A stretch of 64,000 nt of DNA from Streptomyces broussonetiae (GCF_009796285.1 NZ_CP047020.1:2356001-2420000), one strand, 5' to 3'. Counted from the stretch's first letter, positions 28,712-37,461 are shown. Numbers and translations: made by a program. Notes: generated by a model not told the origin, from the letters alone.

Positions 28712-29539
28712 TCACACCGGCGGCCAGGGGATCGCGGGCCACTCCCCGCTCGGCTCCGGGTGCACCCCCGAGGTGAGCAACGCCTCGACACGCGCGCGTG
28801 TGGCGTCGATCTCGGCCGGGGTGATCAGTCCGCCGAGCCGCCCGCCCAGCGGCCCGCCCAGGCCCTCCCGCAGGCCCTGCAGGACGCCTACGGCCTCCGC
28901 GGTCAGCGGCTCCCCCGCCCAGCCCCACAGCAGCGTGCGCAGCTTGTTCTCGACGTTGAAGGTGACGCCGTGGTCGATGCCGTAGAGCCGGCCGCCTGTG
29001 GTGGGCAGCAGATGGCCGCCCTTGCGGTCGGCGTTGTTGATCACGGCGTCCAGGACGGCGAGCCGGCGCAGCCGCTCGTCGTCGGCGTGCACGAGCAGCG
29101 CGGTGCGGCCCTCGCCGACGTCGGCGAGACCGACCGCCTTCCAGCCCGGCTCCGGTTCCTCGGCGTCCACCAGGGCGAGCAGGTCCGCCTCGGCCTGGAC
29201 GTCGATCCACAGCTGGCACATGCCCTCGCCGTACGGGCCGTCGCGCAGCACGGTCGGCGGCACGAGCCCCCAGCCGGTGGCCTCGGAGACCTCGTAGGAG
29301 GCCACCTCGCGGCCGGCGAGCGTGCCGTCGGGGAAGTCCCACAGCGGGCGCTCCCCGGCCACCGGCTTGTACACGCAGGAGGCTTCCCGGCCGTCGAGGG
29401 CGACCGTGCAGAACAGCGCGGCGTTCGACGCCTCGCGGATCCGGCCGCGAACGGTCAGCTCACCGCACGCGAGCAGCTCCGCGTCGGCGGTGCCGGGGGC
29501 CGTCACGCTCCCCGGCGGTATCCGTTCTGACGCGGACAT
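28712..29539 (-). CDS. SCO1664-family conserved protein
   Basis: This 275-residue protein belongs to an actinobacterial family (TIGR03843, SCO1664-like) found next to mshC. It resembles the phosphatidylinositol 3/4-kinase fold: an early lysine in CVYKPVAGERPLWDFP, the HLLPTTGGRLYGIDHG segment near residue 185 that looks like a kinase catalytic loop and metal Asp (NNADRKGG and GIDHG), and an aromatic FNVENKLRTLLWGW stretch. Function is unknown; a mycothiol link is only by context. The ATG at 29539 has GGAAGG upstream and overlaps the end of the DUF3090 gene by 37 nt, so translation is probably coupled. Confidence 0.85.
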   Translation of the reverse strand: MSASERIPPGSVTAPGTADAELLACGELTVRGRIREASNAALFCTVALDGREASCVYKPVAGERPLWDFPDGTLAGREVASYEVSEATGWGLVPPTVLRDGPYGEGMCQLWIDVQAEADLLALVDAEEPEPGWKAVGLADVGEGRTALLVHADDERLRRLAVLDAVINNADRKGGHLLPTTGGRLYGIDHGVTFNVENKLRTLLWGWAGEPLTAEAVGVLQGLREGLGGPLGGRLGGLITPAEIDATRARVEALLTSGVHPEPSGEWPAIPWPPV

Positions 29540-30093
29540 ACGTGTCCTTCCGGATCGAGCGGGAGGCTGCACAGCGGACACGGCGGCCGCCCGGCGTTGA
29601 CGACGTCGAGGGCGCGCTTGGCGAAGGCACGGGCCTGCGCACCGGTCAGCCGGACCCGCAGCATCGGGGGCCCGTTCTCCTCGTCCTGGAGCAGTCGCTC
29701 CTCGGCCTCGGCGAGATCCTCCTCGGTGTCGGCGTCCAGCTCCACGAGGGCCTGCGCCTCGACGATCATGCGCTGTTCCTCGCCGTCCCAGGCCAGCGCC
29801 ATGGTGCCGACGCGGAACTCCTCCTCGACCGGGGTGTCCAGCGGGTCGGTGTCGGCGATCTCGGCGGGCGCCATGGCGGGGACGGCCGCGCTGCCGCCGC
29901 TGCGCCGCACGACCTCGTCGAGCAGCTCGTCCATGCGCTCGGCGAGCGCGGCGACCTGGGTCTTCTCCAGGGCCACGCTGGTCACCCGGGAACCTGCCGT
30001 GGCCTGGAGGAAGAACGTACGGCGCCCGGGCAGTCCGACCGTACCGGCCACGAAGCGGTCCGGCGGATCGTAGAGGAACACCTGACGGGACAC
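29503..30093 (-). CDS. DUF3090 family protein
   Basis: A 196-residue actinobacterial conserved protein (DUF3090, TIGR03847). It opens with SRQVFLYDPPDRFVAGTVG and has an acidic middle, then a C-terminal CPLCSLPLDPEGHVCPR that looks like a zinc-binding knuckle (C-x2-C with a third Cys-Pro). The function is unknown; the family is tied to the mshC neighbourhood. The GTG at 30093 with GGAG eight nt upstream is preferred over the ATG at 30135, which would add 14 non-conserved residues. It overlaps the next gene. Confidence 0.85.
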   Translation of the reverse strand: MSRQVFLYDPPDRFVAGTVGLPGRRTFFLQATAGSRVTSVALEKTQVAALAERMDELLDEVVRRSGGSAAVPAMAPAEIADTDPLDTPVEEEFRVGTMALAWDGEEQRMIVEAQALVELDADTEEDLAEAEERLLQDEENGPPMLRVRLTGAQARAFAKRALDVVNAGRPPCPLCSLPLDPEGHVCPRQNGYRRGA

Positions 30094-30183
30094 GTCCTGT
30101 CTCCTGGATTCGAGAGTTTCAGCGGTGCTGGCCACGCGGGTACGCGACTGTGGTGGATCGCTTCACCCTACTGCGGCCGACGA

Positions 30184-30882
30184 TCACGGTGCGCCCGCAC
30201 CACCCCCGACCGGTGCGTCGCCCTCGGCCGGTCCGTCACCCGGTTCCTCGCGAGGGGCGAGGGAGGCGAAGTTCCCGGTGTCGCCGAGGCGGATCAGGTA
30301 CGGCCTCAGGCGTGTGTAGCGGATCGCGGTGACGGAACAGGGCTCCACGGAGATCCGCTGGAAGAGGTCGAGATGGAGCCCGAGGGCGTCGGCGACGAGG
30401 GACTTGATGATGTCGCCGTGCGAGCACATGAGATACACGGCGTCGGCGCCGTGATCGCGCTCCACGCGCACGTTCCACTCCCGTACGGCCTCGGCGGCGC
30501 GGGTCTGCATGGCCCGCAGGGACTCTCCGCCGGGGAACGCGGCGGCCGACGGATGGGCCTGGACGACCTCCATCAGCGGCTCGTCCTTCAGCTCGGCGAG
30601 CTTGCGGCCGGACCAGTCGCCGTAGTGGCACTCCCCGATCCGCTCGTCGGTGCTCAGGCGCAGTCCCGGGCGGGCTTCGAGCAGCGGTCGTACGGTCTCC
30701 TGACAGCGCTCCAGCGGGCTGGCGACGACCTCGCAGAGCGGCAGGCCCGCGAGCCGCGCGGGCAGCGCGGCGGCCTGAGCGGCGCCCCGCTCGTCCAGGG
30801 TGACGCCTGGCGTCCACCCGGCGAGCACGCCGGAGGTGTTGGCGGTGGAACGTCCGTGCCTTACGAGGATCAGCGTGGGCAT
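30184..30882 (-). CDS. phosphoglycerate-mutase-like histidine phosphatase
   Basis: A 232-residue histidine phosphatase of the branch seen next to mshC (TIGR03848). The phospho-acceptor is in LILVRHGRSTANT at residue 8, the second conserved Arg and Glu lie in ASPLERCQET near 57 and IGECHYGDWSG near 85, and the second catalytic His is in LMCSHGDIIKSL near 150. Substrate is unknown. A phosphate-ester removal step in thiol or inositol metabolism is possible but unproven. TACCCT sits seven nt before the ATG, so it may be leaderless and start the cluster. The C-terminal Pro/Gly tail is variable. Confidence 0.87.
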   Translation of the reverse strand: MPTLILVRHGRSTANTSGVLAGWTPGVTLDERGAAQAAALPARLAGLPLCEVVASPLERCQETVRPLLEARPGLRLSTDERIGECHYGDWSGRKLAELKDEPLMEVVQAHPSAAAFPGGESLRAMQTRAAEAVREWNVRVERDHGADAVYLMCSHGDIIKSLVADALGLHLDLFQRISVEPCSVTAIRYTRLRPYLIRLGDTGNFASLAPREEPGDGPAEGDAPVGGGAGAP

Positions 30883-30889
30883 GCGGCCC

Positions 30890-30895
30890 AGGGTA
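30890..30895 (-). promoter_or_regulatory. candidate leaderless promoter -10 for the histidine phosphatase
   Basis: The minus strand reads TACCCT, seven nt before the ATG at 30882, with no ribosome site. Confidence 0.4.
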
Positions 30896-30935
30896 GGCGC
30901 AACAGCGCGTGCGCCGGTGGCCGGGCGAGGGGAGA

Positions 30936-31940
30936 ATGCGCTCCGTGATCGTGGACTGCGCCATCTACCGGCACGGGCACCGCACCGAAGGCCCGGAGGA
31001 CCTGTCCGACGCGCTGGACGAGGCGCGGGCGGCGGGCGGGTTCGTCTGGATCGGGCTGTACGAGCCGTCGGAGCACGAGTTCGACCTGGTCACGCGGGAG
31101 TTCGACCTGCATCCGCTGGCCGTCGAGGACGCGCTCAAGGCACATCAGCGGCCAAAGCTGGAGGTGTACGACGACTCGCTGTTCATGGTGCTGAAACCGG
31201 TCGTCTACGAGGCCGAGAGCGACGCCGTCTCGTCCGGCGAGATCATGGTCTTCAGCGGGGACTGCTTCGTGGTGACGGTGCGCCACGGCGAGGGCTCGCC
31301 GCTGGCCGCCGTACGGCACCGGCTGGAGGAGGAGCCGGAGATGCTCGACAAGGGCCCCACCGCGGTGCTGTACGCGATCTCCGACGCCGTGGTCGACCAC
31401 TATCTGGACGTGGCCACGGAGCTGCAGGCCGACCTGGAGGAGCTGGAGACGGAGGTGTTCCAGCCGGAGCGGGGCGGCTCGCGGTACACCGCGTCCCGGA
31501 TCTACACCTTCAAGCGGCAGGTGTTGGAGTTCCGCCGGGCGACCGGGCCGCTGGCGGTGCCGCTGAGCAGGCTGGCCGGCACCGGAGCGCTCGGCGCCGG
31601 GGTGCCCTTCGTGCACGACAAGGCACGGCCCTTCTTCCGGGACGTGGGTGACCATCTGCTGCGTGTGAACGACTCCGTGGAGGCGCTGGACCGGCTGGTG
31701 TCCGACATTCTCTCGGCACATCTGGCGCAGATGAGCGTCCGGCAGAACGACGACATGCGCAAGATCTCCGCGTGGGCGGCGATGGCGGCGGTCCCCACGA
31801 TGATCGCCGGTATCTACGGCATGAACTTCGACCACATGCCGGAGCTGCACTGGCTGTGGGCGTACCCGGCGGTGATCCTGCTGATGGCGGTGTTCGAGGT
31901 GCTGCTGTACCGCACGTTCAAGCAGCGCGGCTGGCTGTAG
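30936..31940 (+). CDS. CorA-family Mg/Co transporter
   Basis: A pentameric magnesium (or cobalt) channel of 334 residues. A long cytoplasmic N-domain includes the family FDLHPLAVEDALKAHQRPKLE block near residue 60 and EFRRATGPL near 200. Two C-terminal helices follow, with the selectivity motif YGMNF after the first near residue 293 and a short Lys/Arg-rich end. A GGGGAG site lies close ahead of the ATG, which slightly favours the GTG three codons on; the difference is minor. It diverges from the mshC cluster. Confidence 0.9.
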   Translation: MRSVIVDCAIYRHGHRTEGPEDLSDALDEARAAGGFVWIGLYEPSEHEFDLVTREFDLHPLAVEDALKAHQRPKLEVYDDSLFMVLKPVVYEAESDAVSSGEIMVFSGDCFVVTVRHGEGSPLAAVRHRLEEEPEMLDKGPTAVLYAISDAVVDHYLDVATELQADLEELETEVFQPERGGSRYTASRIYTFKRQVLEFRRATGPLAVPLSRLAGTGALGAGVPFVHDKARPFFRDVGDHLLRVNDSVEALDRLVSDILSAHLAQMSVRQNDDMRKISAWAAMAAVPTMIAGIYGMNFDHMPELHWLWAYPAVILLMAVFEVLLYRTFKQRGWL

Positions 31941-31971
31941 AGCCCTTGTGCGGGGGCTTCCTCCTCGCGGC

Positions 31972-32760
31972 TCACGCGAACTCGTGGGCCGGGGCGGCGG
32001 GTCCGCCGAGGGCGTCACGGCGCTCGGGCATGCGCAGGTCGGCCATGCGGCGCCAGCCGGCGAGGCGCTCGTACCCGTAGACCGCGTGGATGCCGGCCGC
32101 CAGCAGCGCGGACTTCGCCCGTGGCCAGCCCAGGATGCGAGCCATGCGGGTCATCACGGCGAGGCTGACGTCCCGGTAGGTCGCGATCTCGGCGAGCGCG
32201 TACGCGCGCAGGGTGCGCTGGATCAGCCGCCCGTGCCCGGCGGCGGCGAACCGGAGCAGCTCCTCGTGCGTGTAGGCGAGGTGGTTGTTCTCGTCGGCCG
32301 AGATCATCCGGACCGCCCTGCCCACCTCGGGGTGGTCGGCGAAGTGCCGGCGGAGCATCAGCATCTGGTCGGCGGCGCGCTGCTCGGTGACGCGGCTGTG
32401 GGAGAGGTAGACGATGATGTCGCGCACGCCGAGCGGCTCGTCGCGCCGCAGCTTGTCGTGGGCGAGACCGATGCCGCGCCGTTCCAGGAGCATCGTGTAG
32501 TCGGTCTCGGGCGGTACGGCGACGGGGGTGAGCCCGCGCTTCTTCAGCAAGGCGTGGAAGATGCGTCCGTGTTTGTCCTCGTCGGCGCCGTGGCGGGCGA
32601 TCTTGGGGGCGAGGGTGCGTTCGCTGTGCGGTACGAGGGCGGCGATCCGTCCGTTCTCCCAGCCACCCTGGGACTCCCCACCGGCGGCAATGGAGCAGAA
32701 CAGCCGGAAGGACTCGTCGTGGTCGAGGATCTCCTGGAACAGACTCCTGGCCGAGAGCAT
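31972..32760 (-). CDS. ferritin-like diiron protein
   Basis: A 262-residue helical protein with two metal-type motifs, ADEDKHGRIFH near residue 55 and ADENNHLAYTHEE near 150, each containing the E-x-x-H spacing of ferritin-like diiron bundles. This pattern suggests an iron-binding oxidase or storage fold. No named family was recognised. It may act in oxidative damage or iron handling, but this is inference. The ATG at 32760 has GGAGAGG eight nt upstream. A cluster of 10-bp repeats lies directly upstream (32779-32827). It converges with the corA gene with a 31-nt gap. Confidence 0.7.
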   Translation of the reverse strand: MLSARSLFQEILDHDESFRLFCSIAAGGESQGGWENGRIAALVPHSERTLAPKIARHGADEDKHGRIFHALLKKRGLTPVAVPPETDYTMLLERRGIGLAHDKLRRDEPLGVRDIIVYLSHSRVTEQRAADQMLMLRRHFADHPEVGRAVRMISADENNHLAYTHEELLRFAAAGHGRLIQRTLRAYALAEIATYRDVSLAVMTRMARILGWPRAKSALLAAGIHAVYGYERLAGWRRMADLRMPERRDALGGPAAPAHEFA

Positions 32761-32778
32761 CGAGACCACCTCTCCGCA

Positions 32779-32827
32779 ACATTCCGCGACATTCCGCGAT
32801 ATTCGTCGTTCTTCAGGACATTCCGTA
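32779..32827. repeat. phased 10-bp direct repeats upstream of the ferritin-like gene
   Basis: ACATTCCGCG occurs at 32779-32788 and 32789-32798, a degenerate copy ATATTCGTCG at 32799-32808 and ACATTCCGTA at 32818-32827. The 10-bp phase means the copies face the same side of the helix, a pattern seen for tandem activator sites. They lie 19-67 nt upstream of the start codon. Confidence 0.6.
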
Positions 32828-33008
32828 AAGAACGAGTGAAATGCGAGCGGAGTGGAGTCGCAACACGGGTGTCCGACAACTCGGCCGAAAGAAGGAACGC
32901 CGGGGTCGTAACCGCATGGCGCGCGGCGCGTTGTTCCCGGTGACGGCCGTGGCGGGGAAGACCCCCGAGCCCCCACCACGGCCGCTGACATGTGTGACCG
33001 GCGCCCTG

Positions 33009-34064
33009 CTACGCGAGCCCGGCGCGCTCCAGGGCTTCGCGCCCGGCCCGCAGGGAGGCGAGCCGCTCCTCCAGCGTGAAGCCCGCGGGGTTGAGGCTGA
33101 GGGTCGTGACTCCGGCGGCGGCGTAGGCCTTCATCCGGTCGGCGATCCGGTCGACGGAGCCCAGCAGCGTCGTCTTGTCGATCAGGTCCTGCGGGACCGC
33201 GGCCGCGGCGGCCTGCTTGTCCCCGGCCAGGTACTTCTCCTGGATCTCGGCGGCCTCCTTCTCGTACCCCATGCGCCGGGCGAGCTGGTTGTAGAAGTTC
33301 TGCTTGGCGCTGCCCATGCCGCCGACGTACAGGGCGGTGTAGGGGCGGAAGGTGTCGGCGAGGCGGGCCACGTCCTTGTCGTCGCCGACGGCGATCGGCA
33401 GGGTCGGACAGACGTCGAACCCGTCGAGGGTCTTTCCCGCCTTCTCGCGCCCCGCGCGCAGGTACGTGATCGTGGTCTCCTCCAGGTGCTCGGCGGAGGG
33501 GAAGATCAGCAGGGCGCCGTCCGCGATCTCGCCGGTCTGCTCCAGGTTCTTCGGGCCGATCGCGGCGATGTACAGCGGGATGTGCTCGCGCTGCGGGTGC
33601 ACAGTCAGCTTGATCGGCTTGCCCGGGCCGTCCGGCAGCGGCAGCGTCCAGTGCTCGCCCTCGTACGACAGCCGCTCGCGCGTCATCGCCTTGCGGACGA
33701 TCTCCACGTACTCACGCGTGCGCGCCAGCGGCTTGTCGAACTTGACGCCGTACCAGCCCTCGGAGACCTGCGGCCCGGACACCCCGAGCCCGAGCCGGAA
33801 CCGCCCACCGGACAGCGAGTCGAGTGTCGCGGCCGTCATCGCGGTCATCGCGGGCTGCCGCGCCGGGATCTGGAAGATGGCCGAGCCGACGTCGATGCGC
33901 TCGGTCTGCGCGGCGACCCAGCTGAGCACCGTGGCCGCGTCGGAGCCGTACGCCTCTGCGGCCCAGCACACGGAGAACCCCAGCCGGTCGGCCTCCTGGG
34001 CCACGGCCAGATTGTCCCCGTCCATTCCGGCACCCCAGTAGCCGAGGTTGATACCGAGCTGCAT
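33009..34064 (-). CDS. LLM-class F420-dependent oxidoreductase
   Basis: A 351-residue luciferase-like (TIM barrel) oxidoreductase of the F420-using group, which typically reduces or oxidises small substrates with deazaflavin. Features: GINLGYWGAGMDG at the start, RIDVGSAIFQIPARQPAMTAM near residue 65, LGLGVSGPQVSEGWYG near 100 and IPLYIAAIGPKNLEQTGE near 180. Substrate is not predictable. The ATG at 34064 follows AAGGGGA about ten nt upstream; an ATG seven codons earlier would place that site inside the gene. It diverges from the aldo/keto reductase gene. Confidence 0.87.
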   Translation of the reverse strand: MQLGINLGYWGAGMDGDNLAVAQEADRLGFSVCWAAEAYGSDAATVLSWVAAQTERIDVGSAIFQIPARQPAMTAMTAATLDSLSGGRFRLGLGVSGPQVSEGWYGVKFDKPLARTREYVEIVRKAMTRERLSYEGEHWTLPLPDGPGKPIKLTVHPQREHIPLYIAAIGPKNLEQTGEIADGALLIFPSAEHLEETTITYLRAGREKAGKTLDGFDVCPTLPIAVGDDKDVARLADTFRPYTALYVGGMGSAKQNFYNQLARRMGYEKEAAEIQEKYLAGDKQAAAAAVPQDLIDKTTLLGSVDRIADRMKAYAAAGVTTLSLNPAGFTLEERLASLRAGREALERAGLA

Positions 34065-34217
34065 GGCCGATTTCCCCTTACCCATGAGTAACGTCCCTGT
34101 GGGGGCGACCCTAGCGCGGGGACGGGGGCCGGGGGCAGGGGACCCGCGCAACCGCGCGCCCGCGCACCCCTGGGAGCGGGTTGTCCACAGGCCACCCACG
34201 GCAGCAGTTCTGGCCAG

Positions 34218-34223
34218 TAATCT
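34218..34223 (+). promoter_or_regulatory. candidate leaderless promoter -10 for the aldo/keto reductase
   Basis: TAATCT, seven nt before the ATG at 34231; no ribosome site lies between. The transcript would begin at the start codon. Confidence 0.4.
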
Positions 34224-34230
34224 CGCGGTC

Positions 34231-35214
34231 ATGGAGCAGAGGCATCTCGGCCGTACCGGCCTGCGCGTGTCCCGGATCGGCCTCGGCACCCTCACCTGGG
34301 GCCGGGACACCGACCAGCACGACGCCGCGGACATGCTGAAGGCGTTCTGGGAAGCCGGCGGGACGCTCGTCGACACCGCGGACGTGTACGGCGACGGGGA
34401 GTCGGAGTATCTGCTCGGGCAGTTGATGGAGGGCCTGGTGCCGCGGCGCGACCTGGTGATCTCCACCAAGGCGGGCAGCGTCCCCGACCCCGACCGGCGT
34501 TTCGACGGCTCCCGCGGCCATCTGCTCGCCGCGCTCGACGCCTCCCTGGCCCGCCTGGGCACGGACCACGTCGACCTGTGGCACGTGCACGCCTACGACC
34601 CCGACACCCCCTTGGAGGAGACGCTCCAGGCACTGGACATAGCGGTCAGCAGCGGCCGTACGCGCTACGCCGGCGTCTCCAACTTCTGCGGCTGGCAGCT
34701 CGCCAAGGCGGCCACCTGGCAGCTCGCGGCGCCCGGCACCCGCACCCGGCTGGCCAGCACGCAGATGGAGTACTCGCTGCTCCAGCGGGGCGTCGAGCGC
34801 GAGGTGCTGCCCGCAGCGCTCGACCTCGGTGTCGGCCTGCTGCCCTCGTCACCGCTCGGCCGGGGCGTGCTGACCGGCAAGTACCGGCACACCACTCCCG
34901 CGGACTCGCGCGGCGCCTCCGAGCATCTGGCGCCCTTCGTCGAGCCGTATCTCGACGACACGGCGACCCGCATCGTGGACGCGGTGACGACGGCCGCCGA
35001 CGGGCTCGCCGTCACCCCGCTCCAGGTGGCCCTGGCCTGGGTCCGGGACCGTCCGGGGGTGACCGCCCCGATCATCGGCGCGCGCAACGCGCAGCAGCTC
35101 ACGGCGGCATTGTCAGTGGAGGCCCTTAATCTTCCTGACGAGATCTGCAGGGCGCTGGACGACGTGTCGGCGCCCGTGCACCGCTATCCCGATCACGACT
35201 GGAGCACGCTGTGA
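34231..35214 (+). CDS. aldo/keto reductase
   Basis: A 327-residue NADPH-type oxidoreductase of the AKR superfamily. Catalytic tetrad positions are visible: Asp and Tyr in LVDTADVYGDGESE near residue 47-52, Lys in VISTKAG near 80, and His in LWHVHAYDPDTP near 113. The C-terminal NAD(P)-binding VTAPIIGARNAQQL block is present. Substrate unknown. Its stop codon overlaps the GTG of the following gene (GTGA), which suggests translational coupling with the RecD-like protein, an unusual pairing. Confidence 0.9.
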   Translation: MEQRHLGRTGLRVSRIGLGTLTWGRDTDQHDAADMLKAFWEAGGTLVDTADVYGDGESEYLLGQLMEGLVPRRDLVISTKAGSVPDPDRRFDGSRGHLLAALDASLARLGTDHVDLWHVHAYDPDTPLEETLQALDIAVSSGRTRYAGVSNFCGWQLAKAATWQLAAPGTRTRLASTQMEYSLLQRGVEREVLPAALDLGVGLLPSSPLGRGVLTGKYRHTTPADSRGASEHLAPFVEPYLDDTATRIVDAVTTAADGLAVTPLQVALAWVRDRPGVTAPIIGARNAQQLTAALSVEALNLPDEICRALDDVSAPVHRYPDHDWSTL

Positions 35215-37454
35215 GCACGGAGCCGGAGACCACGGAGGAAGCCGGGCCGGGGACGCCGGACACACCCGAGGCCCCGGGCGCCGAAACCGCGCCCGAGCCC
35301 GCGCCCGAGCCCCGGGAGAGTCCCGCGGAGGGCACCGACCCGCACGGGGCCGGGGGCGGCTTCGGCGAGGGCGAGGGCAAGGCCGAAGGCGCGAGCGGCG
35401 GCGACGGTGACGGCTCCGCAGGCCGGCTGTCCGAGGCGGAGGCCGAGTTGGCCGCGCAGCGGGTCGAGCGGGAGCGGATCGAGCGGCGCAAGGCCGAGAA
35501 GCAGGGCGCGATCGAGAGCGGCACCAAGTTGAGCGGCACGGCGGCCGATCTGCTCGCGGCGGTCCGGGCCGTGGAGAGCGGCGAGAAGCCGACGGCCACG
35601 GTGTTCGCCGAGTCCGCGCCGGCCCCGCGCCGCCCGGCCCCGGAGCCGGCGCGCCGGCCGCAGCCCACCCCTGCCCCGGCCGTCGTCACCTCCGGCGCGC
35701 CCGCACAGCACACCGTGGAGAGCGTCCGCGGGGTGCTCGCCGAGGGCGGCGCGCCCGAGGCGCTGGCCCCGCAGGTGGCGGCGGCGCTCGGCGAAGGCGC
35801 CGACAGCGCGCTGCGCGAGGACCCCTGGCAGTTGCTGCGGATCGGCGGCGTTCGGCCCGATCAGGCCGACGGCTTCGCGCGGGCGCTGCTCGGCGGCGCC
35901 TGCGGCCCGGACGACGAGCGGCGGGGCCGGGCGGTGACCGTCTGGCTGCTGGAGCAGGCGGCCCTGGCCGGGCACACCGCGCTGGACCTGCCCACGCTCA
36001 CCGCGGCGCTGGACCGGCAGGGCGTGCCCGACCCGGACGCGGCGGTGCAGGACACGCTCGCCGAGGCCGAGGCCCTGGCCTTCCAGGACGCTTTGGAGGA
36101 CCCCACGGGCACCGCCCCTCAGGGAGCGGACGAGGGCGAGGGCCAGGAAGAGGAGCGCCCGGTCCGCGTGCTCGTCGGCCTGGAGCGCTACGCACTCGCC
36201 GAGGAAAGCCTCGCCGACGGCCTGGCCCGGCTGGTGAACTCGCTGTCCAAGGACGCCGAACAGGCCTGGCAGGCAGCCGCCGACGCCGCCTCGGGCGGCA
36301 CGGCCGAGCTGGTCCGCGCGGTCGCCGGGCACGGCCTGGTGCTGCACACCGGCGCGGAGGCGGCCCGTGCCGAACCGGCCGCGCTGCTCGACGCCGCCCG
36401 CGCCGTCGGCCTGCGGGCCTTCGCCGTCTGCCACACGCCCGACGGCCGCCGACGGCTGGCCGCGCTGCCGGGCGGGGCCGACGCCGACGCGGCGGAGCGC
36501 GGTGTGGGCACGGTGGCCGGTCTGCTGTCCGGTGCCGAAGGCCCGGGCCGGGACGCGGACGGCGCCCTGGAGCTGGACCTGCTGATCGTGCTGGACGCGC
36601 CGCAGCTCGACGTGGAGAGCGCCGCGATGCTGGTGGAGTCGCTGCCGGACGGGGCCCGGATGGTGCTCAGCGGCGACCCGGCGGTGCTGTGGTCGGCCGG
36701 CCCCGGCCGGGTCTTCGCCGATCTGCTCACCGCCCGCGCCTGCCCGCAGATCGCCTCCCGCGTCCCCGACCCGGGGCCGATCGGCGAGCTGGTCTCGGGC
36801 ATCGGCATCGGCGAGCTGAGCCAGGTCGAAGCCCCGGGCAAGGAGGTAGTCATCGTCCCGGTACGGGACGCGGGCGAGGCCGTGCACCGGACGGTCCAAC
36901 TGGTCGTGGACTCGGTGCCGCGGGCCATCGGGATCCCGGCCGACCAGACCGTGGTGATCACCCCGGGGCACGGTGGAGCCGCGGGCACCCGTGCCCTCAA
37001 CGCCGCTCTGAAGGAGCGCCTCAACCCCGGCCCCGGCCGCTTCGGCGGCTTCGACCCCGGCGACCGGATCGCCTATGCCCCCGCACCGGGTCGTACGGTG
37101 CCGGGCGTGGTGGTGAAGGCCGACACCGAGGGGCTGCACCTGGCGTGCGCGGGCGCCCCCGTGGTCGTCCCGCGCGAGCGGGTGGAGGGGTCCGTACGGC
37201 ACGGCTGGGCGCTGACCGCGCACCAGGCCGTGGGCGCCCGCTGGCCGGCGGCGGTCGTGGTGCTGCCCGGCGACGCGGCCCAGGCACTCAGCCGGCCATG
37301 GGTGTACACGGCGTTCGGCCGGGCGGAGCGGCATCTGTCCGTGGTCCACGGAGTGGAGCAGGCCCTGCCGAGCGCGGTGGCGCAGACCCTGGCCAAGCCG
37401 CGCACGACCCGCTTGCCGACGCTGCTGCGCACACAGGTGCCGGCAGGCGGCTGA
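35211..37454 (+). CDS. degenerate RecD-like helicase-fold protein
   Basis: A 747-residue protein that looks like a RecD2-type superfamily 1 helicase without ATPase motifs. Residues 1-170 are disordered, rich in Pro, Glu and Ala. Residues about 200-230 (DPWQLLRIGGVRPDQADGFA) match the helix-hairpin-helix of RecD2. Walker A (GTGKT) is absent: the corresponding area around 370 reads GHGLVLHTGAEAAR. The Walker B region reads LLIVLDAPQLD near 458, with the catalytic Glu lost (normally VDEASMLD), while LSGDPAVLWSAGPGRVF (motif III-like) and VYTAFGRAERHLSVVHG (motif VI-like) near 700 remain recognisable. A DNA-binding or regulatory role is more likely than unwinding. Starts at the GTG overlapping the reductase stop. 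Confidence 0.75.
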   Translation: MSTEPETTEEAGPGTPDTPEAPGAETAPEPAPEPRESPAEGTDPHGAGGGFGEGEGKAEGASGGDGDGSAGRLSEAEAELAAQRVERERIERRKAEKQGAIESGTKLSGTAADLLAAVRAVESGEKPTATVFAESAPAPRRPAPEPARRPQPTPAPAVVTSGAPAQHTVESVRGVLAEGGAPEALAPQVAAALGEGADSALREDPWQLLRIGGVRPDQADGFARALLGGACGPDDERRGRAVTVWLLEQAALAGHTALDLPTLTAALDRQGVPDPDAAVQDTLAEAEALAFQDALEDPTGTAPQGADEGEGQEEERPVRVLVGLERYALAEESLADGLARLVNSLSKDAEQAWQAAADAASGGTAELVRAVAGHGLVLHTGAEAARAEPAALLDAARAVGLRAFAVCHTPDGRRRLAALPGGADADAAERGVGTVAGLLSGAEGPGRDADGALELDLLIVLDAPQLDVESAAMLVESLPDGARMVLSGDPAVLWSAGPGRVFADLLTARACPQIASRVPDPGPIGELVSGIGIGELSQVEAPGKEVVIVPVRDAGEAVHRTVQLVVDSVPRAIGIPADQTVVITPGHGGAAGTRALNAALKERLNPGPGRFGGFDPGDRIAYAPAPGRTVPGVVVKADTEGLHLACAGAPVVVPRERVEGSVRHGWALTAHQAVGARWPAAVVVLPGDAAQALSRPWVYTAFGRAERHLSVVHGVEQALPSAVAQTLAKPRTTRLPTLLRTQVPAGG

Positions 37455-37461
37455 GCCGGGT

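Noticed and set aside
30936..31940. CorA as part of the mshC cluster
   Set aside because: It is divergently transcribed and separated by its own promoter region; the adjacency gives no clear functional link.
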